Source of the DNA: Saccoglossus kowalevskii
Taxonomy: Eukaryota; Hemichordata; Enteropneusta; Harrimaniidae
Reading direction: 5' to 3'
Assembly (NCBI RefSeq): GCF_000003605.2
Contig: NW_003135839.1
Coordinates: 95,786 to 128,804 of the forward strand
DNA: 33,019 nt
Below, piece by piece: positions 1 to 13,400 of the stretch (the first letter of the stretch is position 1; each line of letters starts with the position of its first letter). The position numbers were made by a program, and so were the translations under genes. Under the pieces are notes generated by a model. The model was given only the letters and a program-made list of their open reading frames with translations, was not told the DNA's origin and ran no database searches.

Positions 1-1400
1 GCGACGTTAGGTGGGTTTCCCAACTTGATACATTTTACAAGCTCTAAATGCACAAAACGTTGATACTCCCGAAATCCATAACCATAGAATCAAAGACCAT
101 TGCAACAAACATGACAAAACTTTAAACATTTACCCATTTTACAATATTAAGTATGCATTAGTCTGTCATAGCATGGTTCAGAACATATTATGGATTACCT
201 TTGCAGTAATTCTATTGAAACGGTTCATGGCTCAACAATACTTTTATGACTCTTAACAGTGGTTATATATTTTCAACATTAATAACGAAATAAGTTCAAG
301 GTTTCAACATGAACTGTCACAATATACACAGGCAAATCTCTGACAGCGTAATTGCCAATTAGTCATTGAACTCGCGGAAGGGGAGTCATGTAAACATTAT
401 AATATATGTCTGTGTGGTTCGTCTCTGAACTGAACCTTGTGACAGTAATATCAGAGGGAATTTTTTCTTCTCTGAGTTCTCCACACGTGTCAGGGGGGAA
501 TATCTTCTCGTCTCTCTATCACGTCCCCTTGAGGTACGGGATCGGGAAAGTCACTTAAGCTTTACGGTCAAATAAGACGCATACACCAAAATACGTTTCA
601 ACTCTCGTCTTTAGTCAGTCAGTCGAGTACTCTATAAGACACAGTGCCCTGGGGAAAAGTCCCCAAGACTATTGCAAGGCTGACCCAAGACTCTGTCTAG
701 ACTGCGTCTCAAGACTGCGTCTGTCCTGGTGTAAAACGATGATGACGCTAGTGATGTATATATGCACATAATATCACAGGAAAAATATTACAACGGAAAA
801 CCCATCGGATACACAGTAGTATGTTTGGTATACGTATTTCAAAATAACTAATTATTTTAACTATTTTGTGACAATGGACGTCTTCCTGACCAGATTGTCA
901 ATTGACTGCGCTCGTATCTCATGAGAAAACATGTTTTGTTAAAGAACGCCACCTAGCGATAAGTGCAATTCAGTCAGGAGTGTAATGTTTTCATTATGCT
1001 TTGCAAGATAAAGTACTATCCATACCTCTGTTGTGTATGTGTTATTAGACAGTATTTGGTTTAATGTTGGTGTTTACTCGTTGTATACAGGACGACGCGA
1101 TGTACTTTATTGCGTGAAAACAAGGTTGGTGCGGCATGTGCTCAATAATGGGCGAGACGAAGTATAGCCTATTATATAAGCGAACGTACCCATCCGAGCG
1201 TTGTTATCACTCAATATTGGACAATGCGGGGTTTTTATTTCAATTATATTCACCCTAGTTTACGTAGCTTGAGAAAAGATAAATATATACAGGTTGAACA
1301 ATTAGAAACGAATATCAAGCTAGAAAAATTACGTCATCTTTTTAACTAAAAATGCAAATTATGTAATTTTTGCTGTAATTTAAAAACAATGAATACATAC
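1..1400. other. Intron or 3' flank of the cyclase, no gene seen
   Basis: No coding exon is recognised. I looked on the minus strand for the expected 'GKG..TYWL' exon and did not find it. Positions 651-664 form a small palindromic motif (GGGGAAAAGTCCCC), and an 11-bp motif GACTGCGTCTC/T is repeated around 697-724. Nothing else is interpretable. Confidence 0.5.
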
Positions 1401-1492
1401 CTGAACTTCAACATCCCCACGTTCCTTCCATCTATATCCACCAGTATATCCGAGAACATTGTACGTCCATTTACTGCAGTGTATTTTCAGAG
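1401..1492 (-). CDS. Guanylate cyclase exon 19: end of catalytic domain
   Basis: Residues 840-870. Acceptor CATTAG|CT, completing an Ala codon after ...STGE; donor CAG|GTATGT. Reads [20 protein letters not shown] then [10 protein letters not shown], matching the 'LKIH.S......L...GGY...ERG.VE++GKG' end of the domain. At least one further coding exon is needed and was not found down to position 1. Confidence 0.9.
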
Positions 1493-4400
1493 CTAATGAT
1501 GAAAAATGATGTTGTTAAATAAGCGTACACACCGGAAGGGTTATTCTAAAACGGCAAAGCCACCACGTGGCGTCCTGTCCGATATAGGTTTTATAGGTCA
1601 CATACAAAGCTCAATTTACTAACATGAAATGTGAATACGCATGCGTGACGACTTTTGCGCTTTAAAGTAGACGGTCATCGATCGCGACATTCAAATTTGA
1701 ATAGAAACCCGATTCATATCGAATTTCTGATCCGATCATATTATGTTCTCTTATAATGCCAAGCAAAACAAAACTAATAGTTTTAAAATATGCACATCAA
1801 TGACTTTTTTCTAGAGGATTTGTCATGGCTATTCTATAACATCGTTTATCTTCGGAAACACTCGGGAAAGACATTATCTGCATTCGGTCTTCCAACAGAT
1901 TTTGACATCGTTTATTGAGCTTAATGCTCTGATAGGCGTCCTAAATATGAGCTAGCAATATTTGGTTTTCGTTTTTCGATTGGTGAATTTCGCCTCACAC
2001 ATTGAAATACAGACCTTTTCTCAAATTGTGGTAAATCCGACCAAACATTGCTACTGCTGTGCATGCAACGCAGTACACGGAAGCAGATTTCAGATAATAA
2101 CCGCATGTTTTAGCCCGAAGCTTTCTGAAAGTCAAGAACGTGCGTTGATAATGTCGGCGACACCTTTGCCTTGACCCTGTACATTCAATACAAATCACAG
2201 TCGTAGAGTTCAACGTCTTTATATTAATACTCAATTTCTCTGCTATATAACAGATCTGACTTACCCTCTCCTGTGGATTCCATTCGAGATGCTACGTTTA
2301 CAGTGTCGCCAAAGAGACAAAAGCGTGGCATAGACAGACCTACCACTCCAGCTGCACATGGGCCAGTATGTATTCCGATACGCAGCTGTAAAGTGTCCCC
2401 TGGCATGTGCGGTATCTTAAAATTACTGATTTCCCGAAGCATGACCAATGACATATTAGCAACCTCAGACGCGTGACGGAACCCGTTGCGATTTGGTAAT
2501 CCAGAGACAACCATATAAGCATCCCCAATAGTCTCAACCTTTGAAAAAAAAACATACTGGTGATCAATGTAAGGCTCTATGTAAAAACAGCCTTTATCAC
2601 ACAGCGTTATAATGTGGGAAGACCGCCTTGATGTAACCTCTTTCATCTACTGTGTTTTGTATACTTAAATATTTATCGTGATCGCTGTTTGAGTTCAATG
2701 AGGATAATTACAAACTGTGATTCGCATTCTTCGTCACCCTAAAGCGCCAAGTATTTAGTCTTACGCTGTAGTTACGCTGTTTTGTAGCTGTGCCATTATA
2801 ATCGCGAAAAGTTCAGAAATTCATTCTTTTGAAGATCTGCATAATTTGCAAGGCTATACCTAAATAATGAAATGTATAATTTTGCTTTTAAAAGAGATGT
2901 CGAAATCTCAAAATAATTTACTATAAATAACATTTTGCAATACATAAATTATTTATAATAAAGCAATTTAACTGTTGTCTAGGGGAGCTCAAACATAAAT
3001 ACCTCTTAGGGTATTGTTTTGTTTTTTGTGATACGTTTGCACTATCACACTTCATTGCATCAGGACATGGATAAATGTTACAGGCGTTCTTTGAAGGCAC
3101 CTGCATAGATAGTATTAGAGCAATTGTGCCAGCAGTTTTCAAGAAGACGTGTTGGTAATTGTAGTAGACGGGCACAAGACTGTAGAGTTAAAGCAGTAAG
3201 ACAATGCAATAACACGTTGTAATACCCTTCCCATTTGTTCTTCTTAACAGAATTAGGGTTTAAACAAATATAAACTCTGAGAACGCCACGGTATCATGAT
3301 CTGAGTGATGTAGTAGGTGATGTCACTTTCAGTACGCCCAATGGTCTATCGCACTTTTTGCATTTGTATCAACCAGCCTGTGAATGTATGATCTGCTGCG
3401 ATAACATTGCCCATACGTTGTTTTATTAAGAAGAACACGTACATGTATGTACAATAATTGCAGCAGCGAACATCGTAATTATTTTATCTCCGTGTGCGAA
3501 CAGCCGGTTCTTTCCAAGCAGTCACTGCACACTCACACACGCGCAGAACGTAAACAAAATTAAACGCATTAACATTTGTAGGCACGCACAATCCTGACAG
3601 CGTCATGAATTATTCAAAATAAGTATCCTATATTGTCCCCTAGGTCTCGTTCTCGTAAGTGCCTTTTTTCACGTGATTATCTGTAAATGCCTTCTAAATT
3701 GTATAAAGATGAGGCGCAATGACAGATAATGTGCATGCTAGCAAATGTATCATTCACGGGCCTGGATGATCCGTGCAGATGCATCAGGAGTTATATCAAT
3801 CTCAGTCCTAAACGATCCACGCAGATATGTCAGCTGATATATCATCCACAGGTCTGAATGATCCATGCACATATGCCAGGAGATATTTTTTTCACATGCC
3901 CTAGGGAATACACGCAGATACGTCAACAGATATGTCATCCACAAGCCTCGATGATCCGTACACCCACTCTTGCATACTCTCATTTTATAAGTCCTTCGCA
4001 ATATATGAAATCAAGTATATATTACTTTGTATCATTTCCTTGAGATTCTGCTATGTTCAAAATTAGCTTTATTTTCCATACAACGTATTCATATAAGTAA
4101 AGCCATTATGTGATTTCATTTCAACCTGGAAATCTCCGTTTTACTCGCTCTGATCTGGCATGTAAGATATATAACTAATTTATTCGTTTGTTTATTTATA
4201 ATATAAAGGACATAAGTCGTATCTTTGCAAAGAATAATGTTTTTCAGCTCGGGATAATTCACGCATGCGCATTTGAGCTGACTTGTTGAATGCGAGACTA
4301 AAATTCCTCGCCATGAGACATCTGTCTTTCTCACACGAATACAAATAAAACCTCAGATAAAACAGCGTAATACGAACATTACATTCGTCTTTTTCGTCTA

Positions 4401-7400
4401 TGAATGTTTTCATTCGTATTAAGAGGCTCATTTATCTTAGAGGAAAATACAACTAGTTTTTTTAAATTTTGAGTCCAACAAATAAGTAATACACGCCCAT
4501 AGATTTATCACCTGATGCAACATCTGCGTGGCAACGGTAGTAGAAGGCGTGGAATTTTGGGAAAATGTAGGGAGAAAGAAGGTAGTGGGGGCAGAGTGTT
4601 GACTGTAAATAACAATGAGCGCTCCGTTCCGCCACTGATAGCTATAAAGATATCATACATTATTATACATCTGTCCCCGTAACGCCATAAGTTTCAGCGT
4701 GTCGTAAGTTTGTGGTATCTTACGGCGTATTTTCATCCTACCATATAAGAAAATGCGAATTCCAAATATGGAATGATTACACGCGTAAGCGTCCTCGAAT
4801 AATAAAAACAAACATGGCTGCCACCGGGATTTGACCGGACTCCACACAAAGAAGTTCGCTTATTCTGTTTAAACGTTTTGGATTTCAACATTCTCATGAT
4901 GTGTCCTTGGCCCGGATCCTTGGAAGGAAAAGATGTATAATAATAAGGTTATTACGAGGATACCTCGGACAGTAGGCCGTCGCATCCGGTCAATACCCCC
5001 GCTGTACTGTCTTCGTGCATAATTTTAGTGTCGCATACGACTTATTTACCACTTCCGTGTCACTGAGAATGTTCTAGAACCGTACTGTGTCTGGGTGGAA
5101 TATTCTAGATTTTTTTAGAAACTGGTTGAATAGGTAATAGAACACAGTAGGAGGCAATAGAAGGTAATGGAACATTCTAGAAATTTGTAGTAAGTTCCAG
5201 ACTCATTATGTATGCTGATGTAATGGTCTATTTATAGACAGTGGTCGTATATATAGGGGAGTTGTTCAGCACTGAGGTCAGATCGGAGATCTCGTTGAAT
5301 TGTATTGGAGTTTAAGTATCTAGTCATTGGAGTAGTGGAGTTTTACCGCGTTATTGTACTTGATGTTTGCAGAGTACAATAATACCAGTACCAGTTGAAA
5401 CCTCATCTGTTGGCTCCGTGTTCGTATGTTATCATCGCCGCCAGGGAAGTCTTTCTGTTACTGTTGCCATTTTGGTATTTGAACCATCACACCTGTACTA
5501 TACCAATTACGGTAATATTACGTTGCGTGTGACTTTGAGGTATTCACGTAATAACCTCATAGTCTTTGCAATTGGGACGTTTTGTTTCTAGCATTTATAG
5601 AATATCATTGCTATAACAATTACAAGAGGTAGCACGTGTTAAAATGCGTTTGCGCCGCGAACTACAATTATTTTCAGAATAGTTTATTTCCTACCTAAAT
5701 AAAGAACGGTAAAAATGTAAAAAATACCTTGTACACGTCAAAGCGTTGTATAATCTCATCAAATAGCGTATATAGGTCGTTTAGTAGGTCCACTACCTAG
5801 AAATAACAATAAGTTGAAGCGTCATAGATGTCACACTACGTCGTGTTCGATGCCAAAATGTGTCTAGACTAGAGGTTTTTTCTAAAAGTGTATGTCAATA
5901 TGGTGTTTCAGCCGTGCTGAAATACGTTGATCAACACGTAACCCTATATCGCTACTTACTTGCATGGGTGTACTGTGTGATGAAATGACAGTGAATCCAA
6001 CGATATCCGAAAAAAATATGGATACTTGGTCGTACGTCTCTGGGTGTACTTGCTGGCCTGACTTCAACTGCTCTGCAACGCTTCTGCACAGTAACGGTAT
6101 AATTAAAGGTTCAATTAGTCACTTTAAGACTTACTTACACAAATAATTGGTATAACATTGTCCTTACCAACTTAAAAACTCGAAAATATATTTCAAACAT
6201 ATATATGAAACGTATTTAAAATATATAAAAAAAATGTGTTTTAAATATATTTCAAACACAATTTTCAATGTGGGAGACGTCGTCCACCCGTCAACTACTG
6301 AGATGAATTGGTTATACGTATTGTTATACATATTGTTGTATATATTCATTATATGGGGTTTGAAATCTATTTGGGAACCACATGATCCAGCAATGAATTG
6401 ACAAAATCAAGTCCGGAATATAGGCCATAGAGGGTTACAATGTCTACGTGTTTGCACAGCCACCGACAATGTTAAATGATTGAACAATTTGAAGAATATT
6501 CAGTACAAGAAAGGATCCGAAGTTCTTCAGTTGCATTCAACAAACTGGGGAGTCTGTTGACTTTGGTACTTTGAATGATAATTTAATTCAAAACAGAATT
6601 GTTGATGGTATTCAGAGCAGTTCAGTACGAAAAAGACTGTTTATAATCTCAACTTGACAAAATCTCTAGAAAGATGCCGTGCAGTGTCAGATTTGTTCAT
6701 TACAAAAATAACTTCATGCAAATAGGAAATAGGAAGCAGGTCAAAAGATGCAACTAGGCCCAACCCAAGTACATTTACCCTTTGAGAGTCAGATAAAAAA
6801 TTAAAGTATGATTGATGTGGGTTTGAGCATTCTACAATAAAACGTGTACATCCAGAACATGCTCTGAATCACAGAGCCACTGCGCATAATACTGAAACAG
6901 GAAGTGGAATGGCATTTGGGGCCGACTTCAAGATAAAGCTTTATAAGGAATAAATAATGCATTGACAAGTGAGCCAGTGTTAAAGGTGATGGTACTGGTG
7001 AACGTGACCTCGAAATAAGCATGATAACATGTAGCAAACCGCAAATAGATTGAAAACGAACAATTTATTAAGGGTCTCCAAGCACTCATGCTATATTATG
7101 GTTGGTTAGCAAATAAAGAATCGATTCCATACAACATAGCCGACTATTGGTCCTACAAAGAGGCAATTCGTGAAACCGACGGACCCAGATGGGGAAAAGC
7201 TTATAGTCCCTCAATTACTGACAAATAAAATACTGGAGAATCTGCACGAAAATCATCAGAGAATTGAGAAAACAGAACAACGTGCCAGAGATTGTCTGTC
7301 GATATGGCGGATATGCTATCAAGGTGAATTACGTGGGAGTTCCCTCCACATAACTTCTTATCCTAGATATCCACAAACAGATGTTATCGTTGTCACAAAA

Positions 7401-10400
7401 TACTTAAGAAAGCCAAAGTTACAGATTTATTTATGGCCTAAGTTTACTTAAATATCTTAACACGTCGATAACTGGCATGAATTACTCGCCAGCACAAATA
7501 ATGATAAACAGACGCTTATATACTAGTAGTAAAATACCAACAAAACGTCTATTACAGCCTAATATAATCGCAAATGTTCACAAGGTGTCGGAAATTATAC
7601 AGAGTAGCGGAAATACTATGATAGAGGTGCTAAGGCACCAATTTAACATATAGTTTAAATTCATCAAATTCTTGTTACGATGTGATTAAAACGTATATCA
7701 AATGTATTTCAAAATATTATATAATATGTATTTGGGATATATTACCAACCAAAGTAAATGGGTTAGAAATATATTTTCAATACATCCTAAGTCTCAACTG
7801 ATGTCTTAAAAACACGTGTTAAATACATCAGCATGTTTTATTTAAAAACTAATTTTATTATGCAGCATTTGAAATATTTTTTAAACGTATTTTCAACATA
7901 TTCAAAAAGTCGAAAATATGAATATTTTTATTGGGTTTATTTTATGAATTAATTTGCATTTTGTATTTTAAACACATTTAAACATATTTATTTTTTGGTA
8001 TTGTATGTTTTAACATTCGAATGTATTTCAGCAATCCCGAGAAAATTCGCTACGACAATGGGTTTCACGTGACTGAACATTTGATGAGCGCGACTTTACG
8101 ATCTCCGACCTATATTCGCCATTCCCCAGATAGGGTTGCAGTAATCTCACTGGTGATGGTGAGTGGGCACGCTATTGCTACTCAAAGGTAATCATTACGT
8201 CACGAATCGGGTTAATTGGCTTGGTAGAAATACATTAATTGAGTTATTGTTTATATGAGTAGAAAAAAGTGAGTGCACGTGATCATATTTAAAATGTTGA
8301 AAGATGAAACAAACAAAGATGAAGATAATGAGGAAAACTTACGGAGGTAACATTCTGTAGAGAAGCATGTCTGTTTTCTTTTTTTCGTCAACCAGCTCCT
8401 GTGTGCGCGCATTCACGAGTTCTTCTAGGTTATCAGCATATTTTTCCATTTTCTGAAGCAAGTTATCCAGTACGTTTGGCTTTCTAAAATAAAACAATAA
8501 TCAGCTTAAACTTGATCCAATACTTTCGATTTCACAGCAACAATTACATCTAAAATGTCACATCGAATCGTGTTCAACGTAAGTTCAACGTATCGCATTG
8601 TGACTTTGATTTGTTTGTTTTTTACAATCAGTAGGGCGTTCGCAATTTGCTTTGACAACCTTGCCTGGAGGTTGTTTTATTACTAGGAACACATACATGA
8701 ACACTTATATAGCGCCGTTATTCTTTTTTTCAGGTACAAACCAACCAGACCCTGCGCACGCATGTGTGTGCAAAACGTGAACAAGCGTAGACCCAAGTAA
8801 CATGTACAGTTGTGACCTGTTTATTAAACCAGGTACCATTAATACGTGTCGTCTGTTTGAGTTTATATTTGAATCATCATTAGTTAGCTCACGACCTGAG
8901 TGCTGAAGTTTGAACAAGATGTGCATGTGGGCGGCCTGTGTTTTATGTTAACAGATCTTGAACCAATATAACTAGGCCCATTGGGTCACTAAAAACATTG
9001 TTCAATGTATACAGACTGGTCGTAAATTGAATATATATATATAGTCTCTCAAAAAATCTGATGCATACATAAAGTTGTAAATCTTGTTAATATCTCAGTC
9101 CTCCAATGTTACATGATGAAATGCGAATAAATAGTGTTTAGTCAGCCATATTTTATGCGCCACTGCCGCTAGGAAGTGCGCGCAAGAATGTTGTATAAAC
9201 AGTGTATTCACACGCGTTGTATACGTCGCGTGGGTCCCACATCGAACACGATGCGTTGCTAAGGCTGTGGCACTTCAAGCATGTGATATATATCATATTG
9301 TATCTAACTATATATTTGTTTTAATTGTTTTATACACAATTACAGATGTCAAATACTTACTGTCCATTGTTTAATTGATACAAACGACGTCGAATATTGT
9401 CACAACATGGTCGTAACTCGGGTACTTCAGATAGACTGATATGCATCATATCAGTTATTTCTGGTTCAGACAACATGGGAGATATATCAGGGCGAAATGG
9501 AGGTGTTTCTCCACTTCTGACACGATTCACAATATCTGAAATAATAGTACAGTTACAATTGATTAGTTTAGGAAACACGAAATGAGTCGACTCTGAGGCT
9601 GTGTCCAGAAGATCAATAGTTCTACTGTCGGTCGAGAAGAGTTAGAATTGGGTGTTATTAAAATTTGACAATTCACGCCCAGTTTCATACAATATTATTG
9701 TATACATATATTTCATTCAGTGAAACTCCAGGATTATATATTGAATTAATGTTCTAGCAATTGTCAAAACAGGCCCAGGAATGGATCTTTCTTCGCAACT
9801 CCTGCCAAAAGGTTTGCCTATGAACGGATTTATATAAGGTTACACCAACGATATACAAAACTGGGCTATGCAAGGGTGTGATATGTCATCATAATAAAGA
9901 ACATACGCGAATTGAAGAAGTCGCGCGAAGTGCGAGATGGTTACAAAACTGCGTGTCAAATACAACGTTTCTAGAAATCCTAATCCCAGTATGCTAATTT
10001 ATGCAAATTAAGCTTGACGTCTAAACCCGTTGATAAACGCGTATTATGAGGTTGTCAAGAGAATGATCGTATCGACCAATGCCTGATGCTACTGTGAATG
10101 ATATGCATCATGGTCCTGCGACAATCATTATTAAACAGACTCGTATATGCATGTTTCCTTATTCGGCAATGCAAATTCCAAATAAGGAACGATGACGCGA
10201 TATATCCAAGATGGCGCTTACAGAACGAATCATGTTCTACTATTGTTCACACTTTTCTTAGTTCAGGGGCTTACACGCCAAGCGATTGTCCAGTAACCCA
10301 TCATGGTATTTTAACCACAGCAGTAAAAAAAGCACATACAAACGTACCTTTATAAAACATATACTTTTCAGTTGGAAACGGTCCACGCCGTTGTACAATT

Positions 10401-13400
10401 TCTTGTAAGATCATTCCAAAGCTGTATATATCTCCTCTATGAGTTCCATTCACAGGTCGGTTAAGATCACGTAGAAGCTCTGGGGCTGTCCACAGATGTT
10501 CTATATTATCAAACAATATCGCATCACAAGTTAGTAATCGTAGTCAATGATAAAATTTAGTGAAATTAAAATGGCAACATAGAAATGTTTAACCACCTGA
10601 CATCAGAAAATATAACTGCCCTGCAAAGTTGGTTGATATCTAGAAATAACAACTTCATTGGAAGTTTCCTTGCAGGGGACAGACTCATAATTATTGTGTC
10701 TTTCAGTAATATTTTAAAGCTTTATTTCATATACATCTATTTTATAATTATTAAAGCGGGAGGGTCGTCACCTGCGCACGCGCGGGAATTCAGTCCCAAG
10801 CGACAATAACAACACACTCAAAAACGCAAAGGCTCATGGGTAGACGCTTGTTTGTAACCAGTGACACGCTATGNNNNNNNNNNNNNNNNNNNNNNNNNNN
10901 NNNNNNNNNNNNNNNNNNNNNNNATACCTGACTATTTACGCCTGTTGAAAATGTTATCGATGTCTCTCTTTAGATAATTATACGCTTGAATGATTTGAGA
11001 TATAGATATGGGTTTGCAATGAGTCACATCCAATCATTATACATACACTAATTGATTTTTATTAACACATAAAAGACCCGAGGCAGGTACAAGTAATACA
11101 AAACCAAAAGCGTCTGCTTTTAGTAACGTGACGTATTTGCAAAGTAGTGAATCTCCTGTTTTATGTCTATGTTTTCGTACATGTACCTGTTATTTCGATT
11201 ACTTATACCAAGGTGTTCATCACTGCATGGTGAACAGATTTGTCCCCGAGGAGGTTCGTAACTGGGGGTAGGTCGTTCGGACCATGATTATACGAATCTT
11301 TATTTATGTGTACATTTATAGTCTGCATATTGCTAGAGTTTCGAATTACGCATGTCCAACTCGTCATTGTAAGAGCACATTCACTACATGGTATATTAAG
11401 CTACGTGTTCGTATATGTGCTCGTGATTTCGGTTATTGCACCTCTGGGATAAATTAGGTGATATTTGTAGTGGAATAAACAACACATGTGATATACATGA
11501 TTTTGGGATCTTGAAAATAGTGTTTACAAGTGATTTGTTATTTATATTACCTAATATCCCATGCCTCAGTTAATTTATAACGTTTCTAAAAGAAACCGAG
11601 CTGTCAGTCAACATTCAGTATTTAATTATCAATTTTCAATCGATATTTTGATTGATTATTACTGTAAAACTAATAAAACAATTAATGAAATTTAATATTA
11701 AGTGGAAAATCCAAAAATGAATACTTTCGGAGCAAAACACGCAAAAAATGTTTATTCGAAATTTTAAAAAAATGTTGGCATTTTGAATACAAGTATCAAC
11801 GAATATAGGTCTTCTCTTCAATAAACCAGTCCACTAGTATATCAAACCATTAAATTACGTGTTCTTTATTTTGATAGACAATTCATGCATAAGCTGTGTA
11901 GTGTAGACTAAGCACTCTGAAAATTCTTGGAATTTTGAATACAAGTGTCAACGAATATAGGTCTTATCCTCAATAAACCAGCTCACTAGTATATCAAACC
12001 ATTAAATTACGTGTTCTTTATTTTGATAGACAATACATGCACTCTGAAAGTTCTTAGTAATTTTTTACGTAGTCTGTGAAAATATACGTGCCTCCTCTAA
12101 AATAAAACGAGAAAATACGGTAAAAACTTTTGTTACTTCGAAGAAAAGGAAAGATGTCAAAAAAATCGCTCCAACACGAAAATATATTATATGGTTTCAT
12201 ACACATAGCCGCTGGTTGCACAGTATGATATCCACGCATGACGCAAATCATTCATTACGGTTTTTGTTAATATTCGTGTTAGTCTATTCACTGTTCTGTT
12301 GAACATAGGAAATCTGTTTTGATGAAAAGCAACAATGCTTTCTGCTTGCAGTCATGACATGCCGCGCAGTGGGTGGAGGTACAGCAAAGAATGGTCGTCT
12401 AATTTCACAACCTTTATATCTCAACATAAGGATGTCTTTTTTTTCAAAATCTACCTAGACATCTTGGCCAATCATAACTAAACATCGCAGGATGTATATA
12501 TAATAAATGTCACATTTCCTAGTTCCGAATCGTGTTCTAAGAATGGCCACAATTATTTTAAAAAAGCGTAGCGTAACTCCACAATATCAATAGCGTTTGC
12601 CACGATTACAAAATGTTACTCAAAATTGAAATGACGTAATCATTAAACGCGGTACAGAGCGTGCAACTTATCACATAATCACAATAGCTATGTTTCCACT
12701 AATGCAGTCTAAAATTCGAACCATTTTTTGCTCCCATTGTAAAACCGCGAGTGGTCGCGAACCGGACTGGAACAAGCTAGCTGTCTACAAACGTTATTAC
12801 ACTTGGCGTACTGAACTCGAGGCAGTTTATTAGAGAATTCAGAAAAAATGGTGGGATATTGTCGGCTTTCCTTTTGAAACTGTGATAATCAGTCCTTAAT
12901 TTCCTCTGACAATTTTTCTTGCGTGAGATCGGATCAAATTCTTGATTTTGGTACTGCAGGACAAAGCCGTATGTTCATACCCGGATACTTATTGTGACGT
13001 TGCGCAATCTAAGTTTATTCTCCGTCGATTTGCTTTGTCATTTCAATTCAATCTGTATTGGACCATAAGTCAATTAAAAAGATGGCCCATCTCGAATCCA
13101 TGTCAAACGTATATCTGTCAAGATATCCACTATTCACGGTCTGAGATCGAAGCCAATGTACGTAAGCAGTCTACGGTAGATGTCTACTACTACTGCATTC
13201 AATTTTTGCGCCTAATCTTAACGAAAATTATCCCACAATTAGCGAGCTTGTGCACTACACCCTCGAATAGTGTTCGTTTAGAATCGTATTCGGTTAGCTG
13301 TCCATACTGGGTCAATAAACCGCGTTATTAGGTTCGCAACCACCTCTGGATTCGGATTCGGATTTCGAACAAGATCAGCTAAAGTGGTGACGCTTAAATC

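Larger units (their letters stand above)
4946..5557. mobile_element. MITE with terminal inverted repeats, interrupted by an insert
   Basis: The 21-bp left end (4946-4966, AGGTTATTACGAGGATACC..) and right end (5537-5557) are inverted repeats matching at 19 of 21 positions. The left internal part (about 4978-5017, with CCCGCTGTACTG and TTCGTGCA) recurs at 20857-20900, where it is followed directly by the right end. The MITE was therefore originally about 100 bp, and this copy has been opened by a segment of about 500 bp. Confidence 0.75.

Noticed and set aside
1-37. Minus-strand exon-like stretch (AG before CTTGTAAAATG, reading LVKCIKLGNPP)
   Set aside because: The frame is compatible with exon 19, but it lacks the expected GKG/TYWL sequence, has a poor acceptor and runs off the window. 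Not enough to call an exon.
651-664. GGGGAAAAGTCCCC as an NF-kappaB site
   Set aside because: It is palindromic and similar in flavour, but does not fit the 10-bp consensus well, and a single isolated motif is weak evidence.
5367-5591. Plus-strand 74-codon frame downstream of the heat-shock-type promoter
   Set aside because: Crosses the right MITE boundary and has no domain. It is not a credible product of the promoter.
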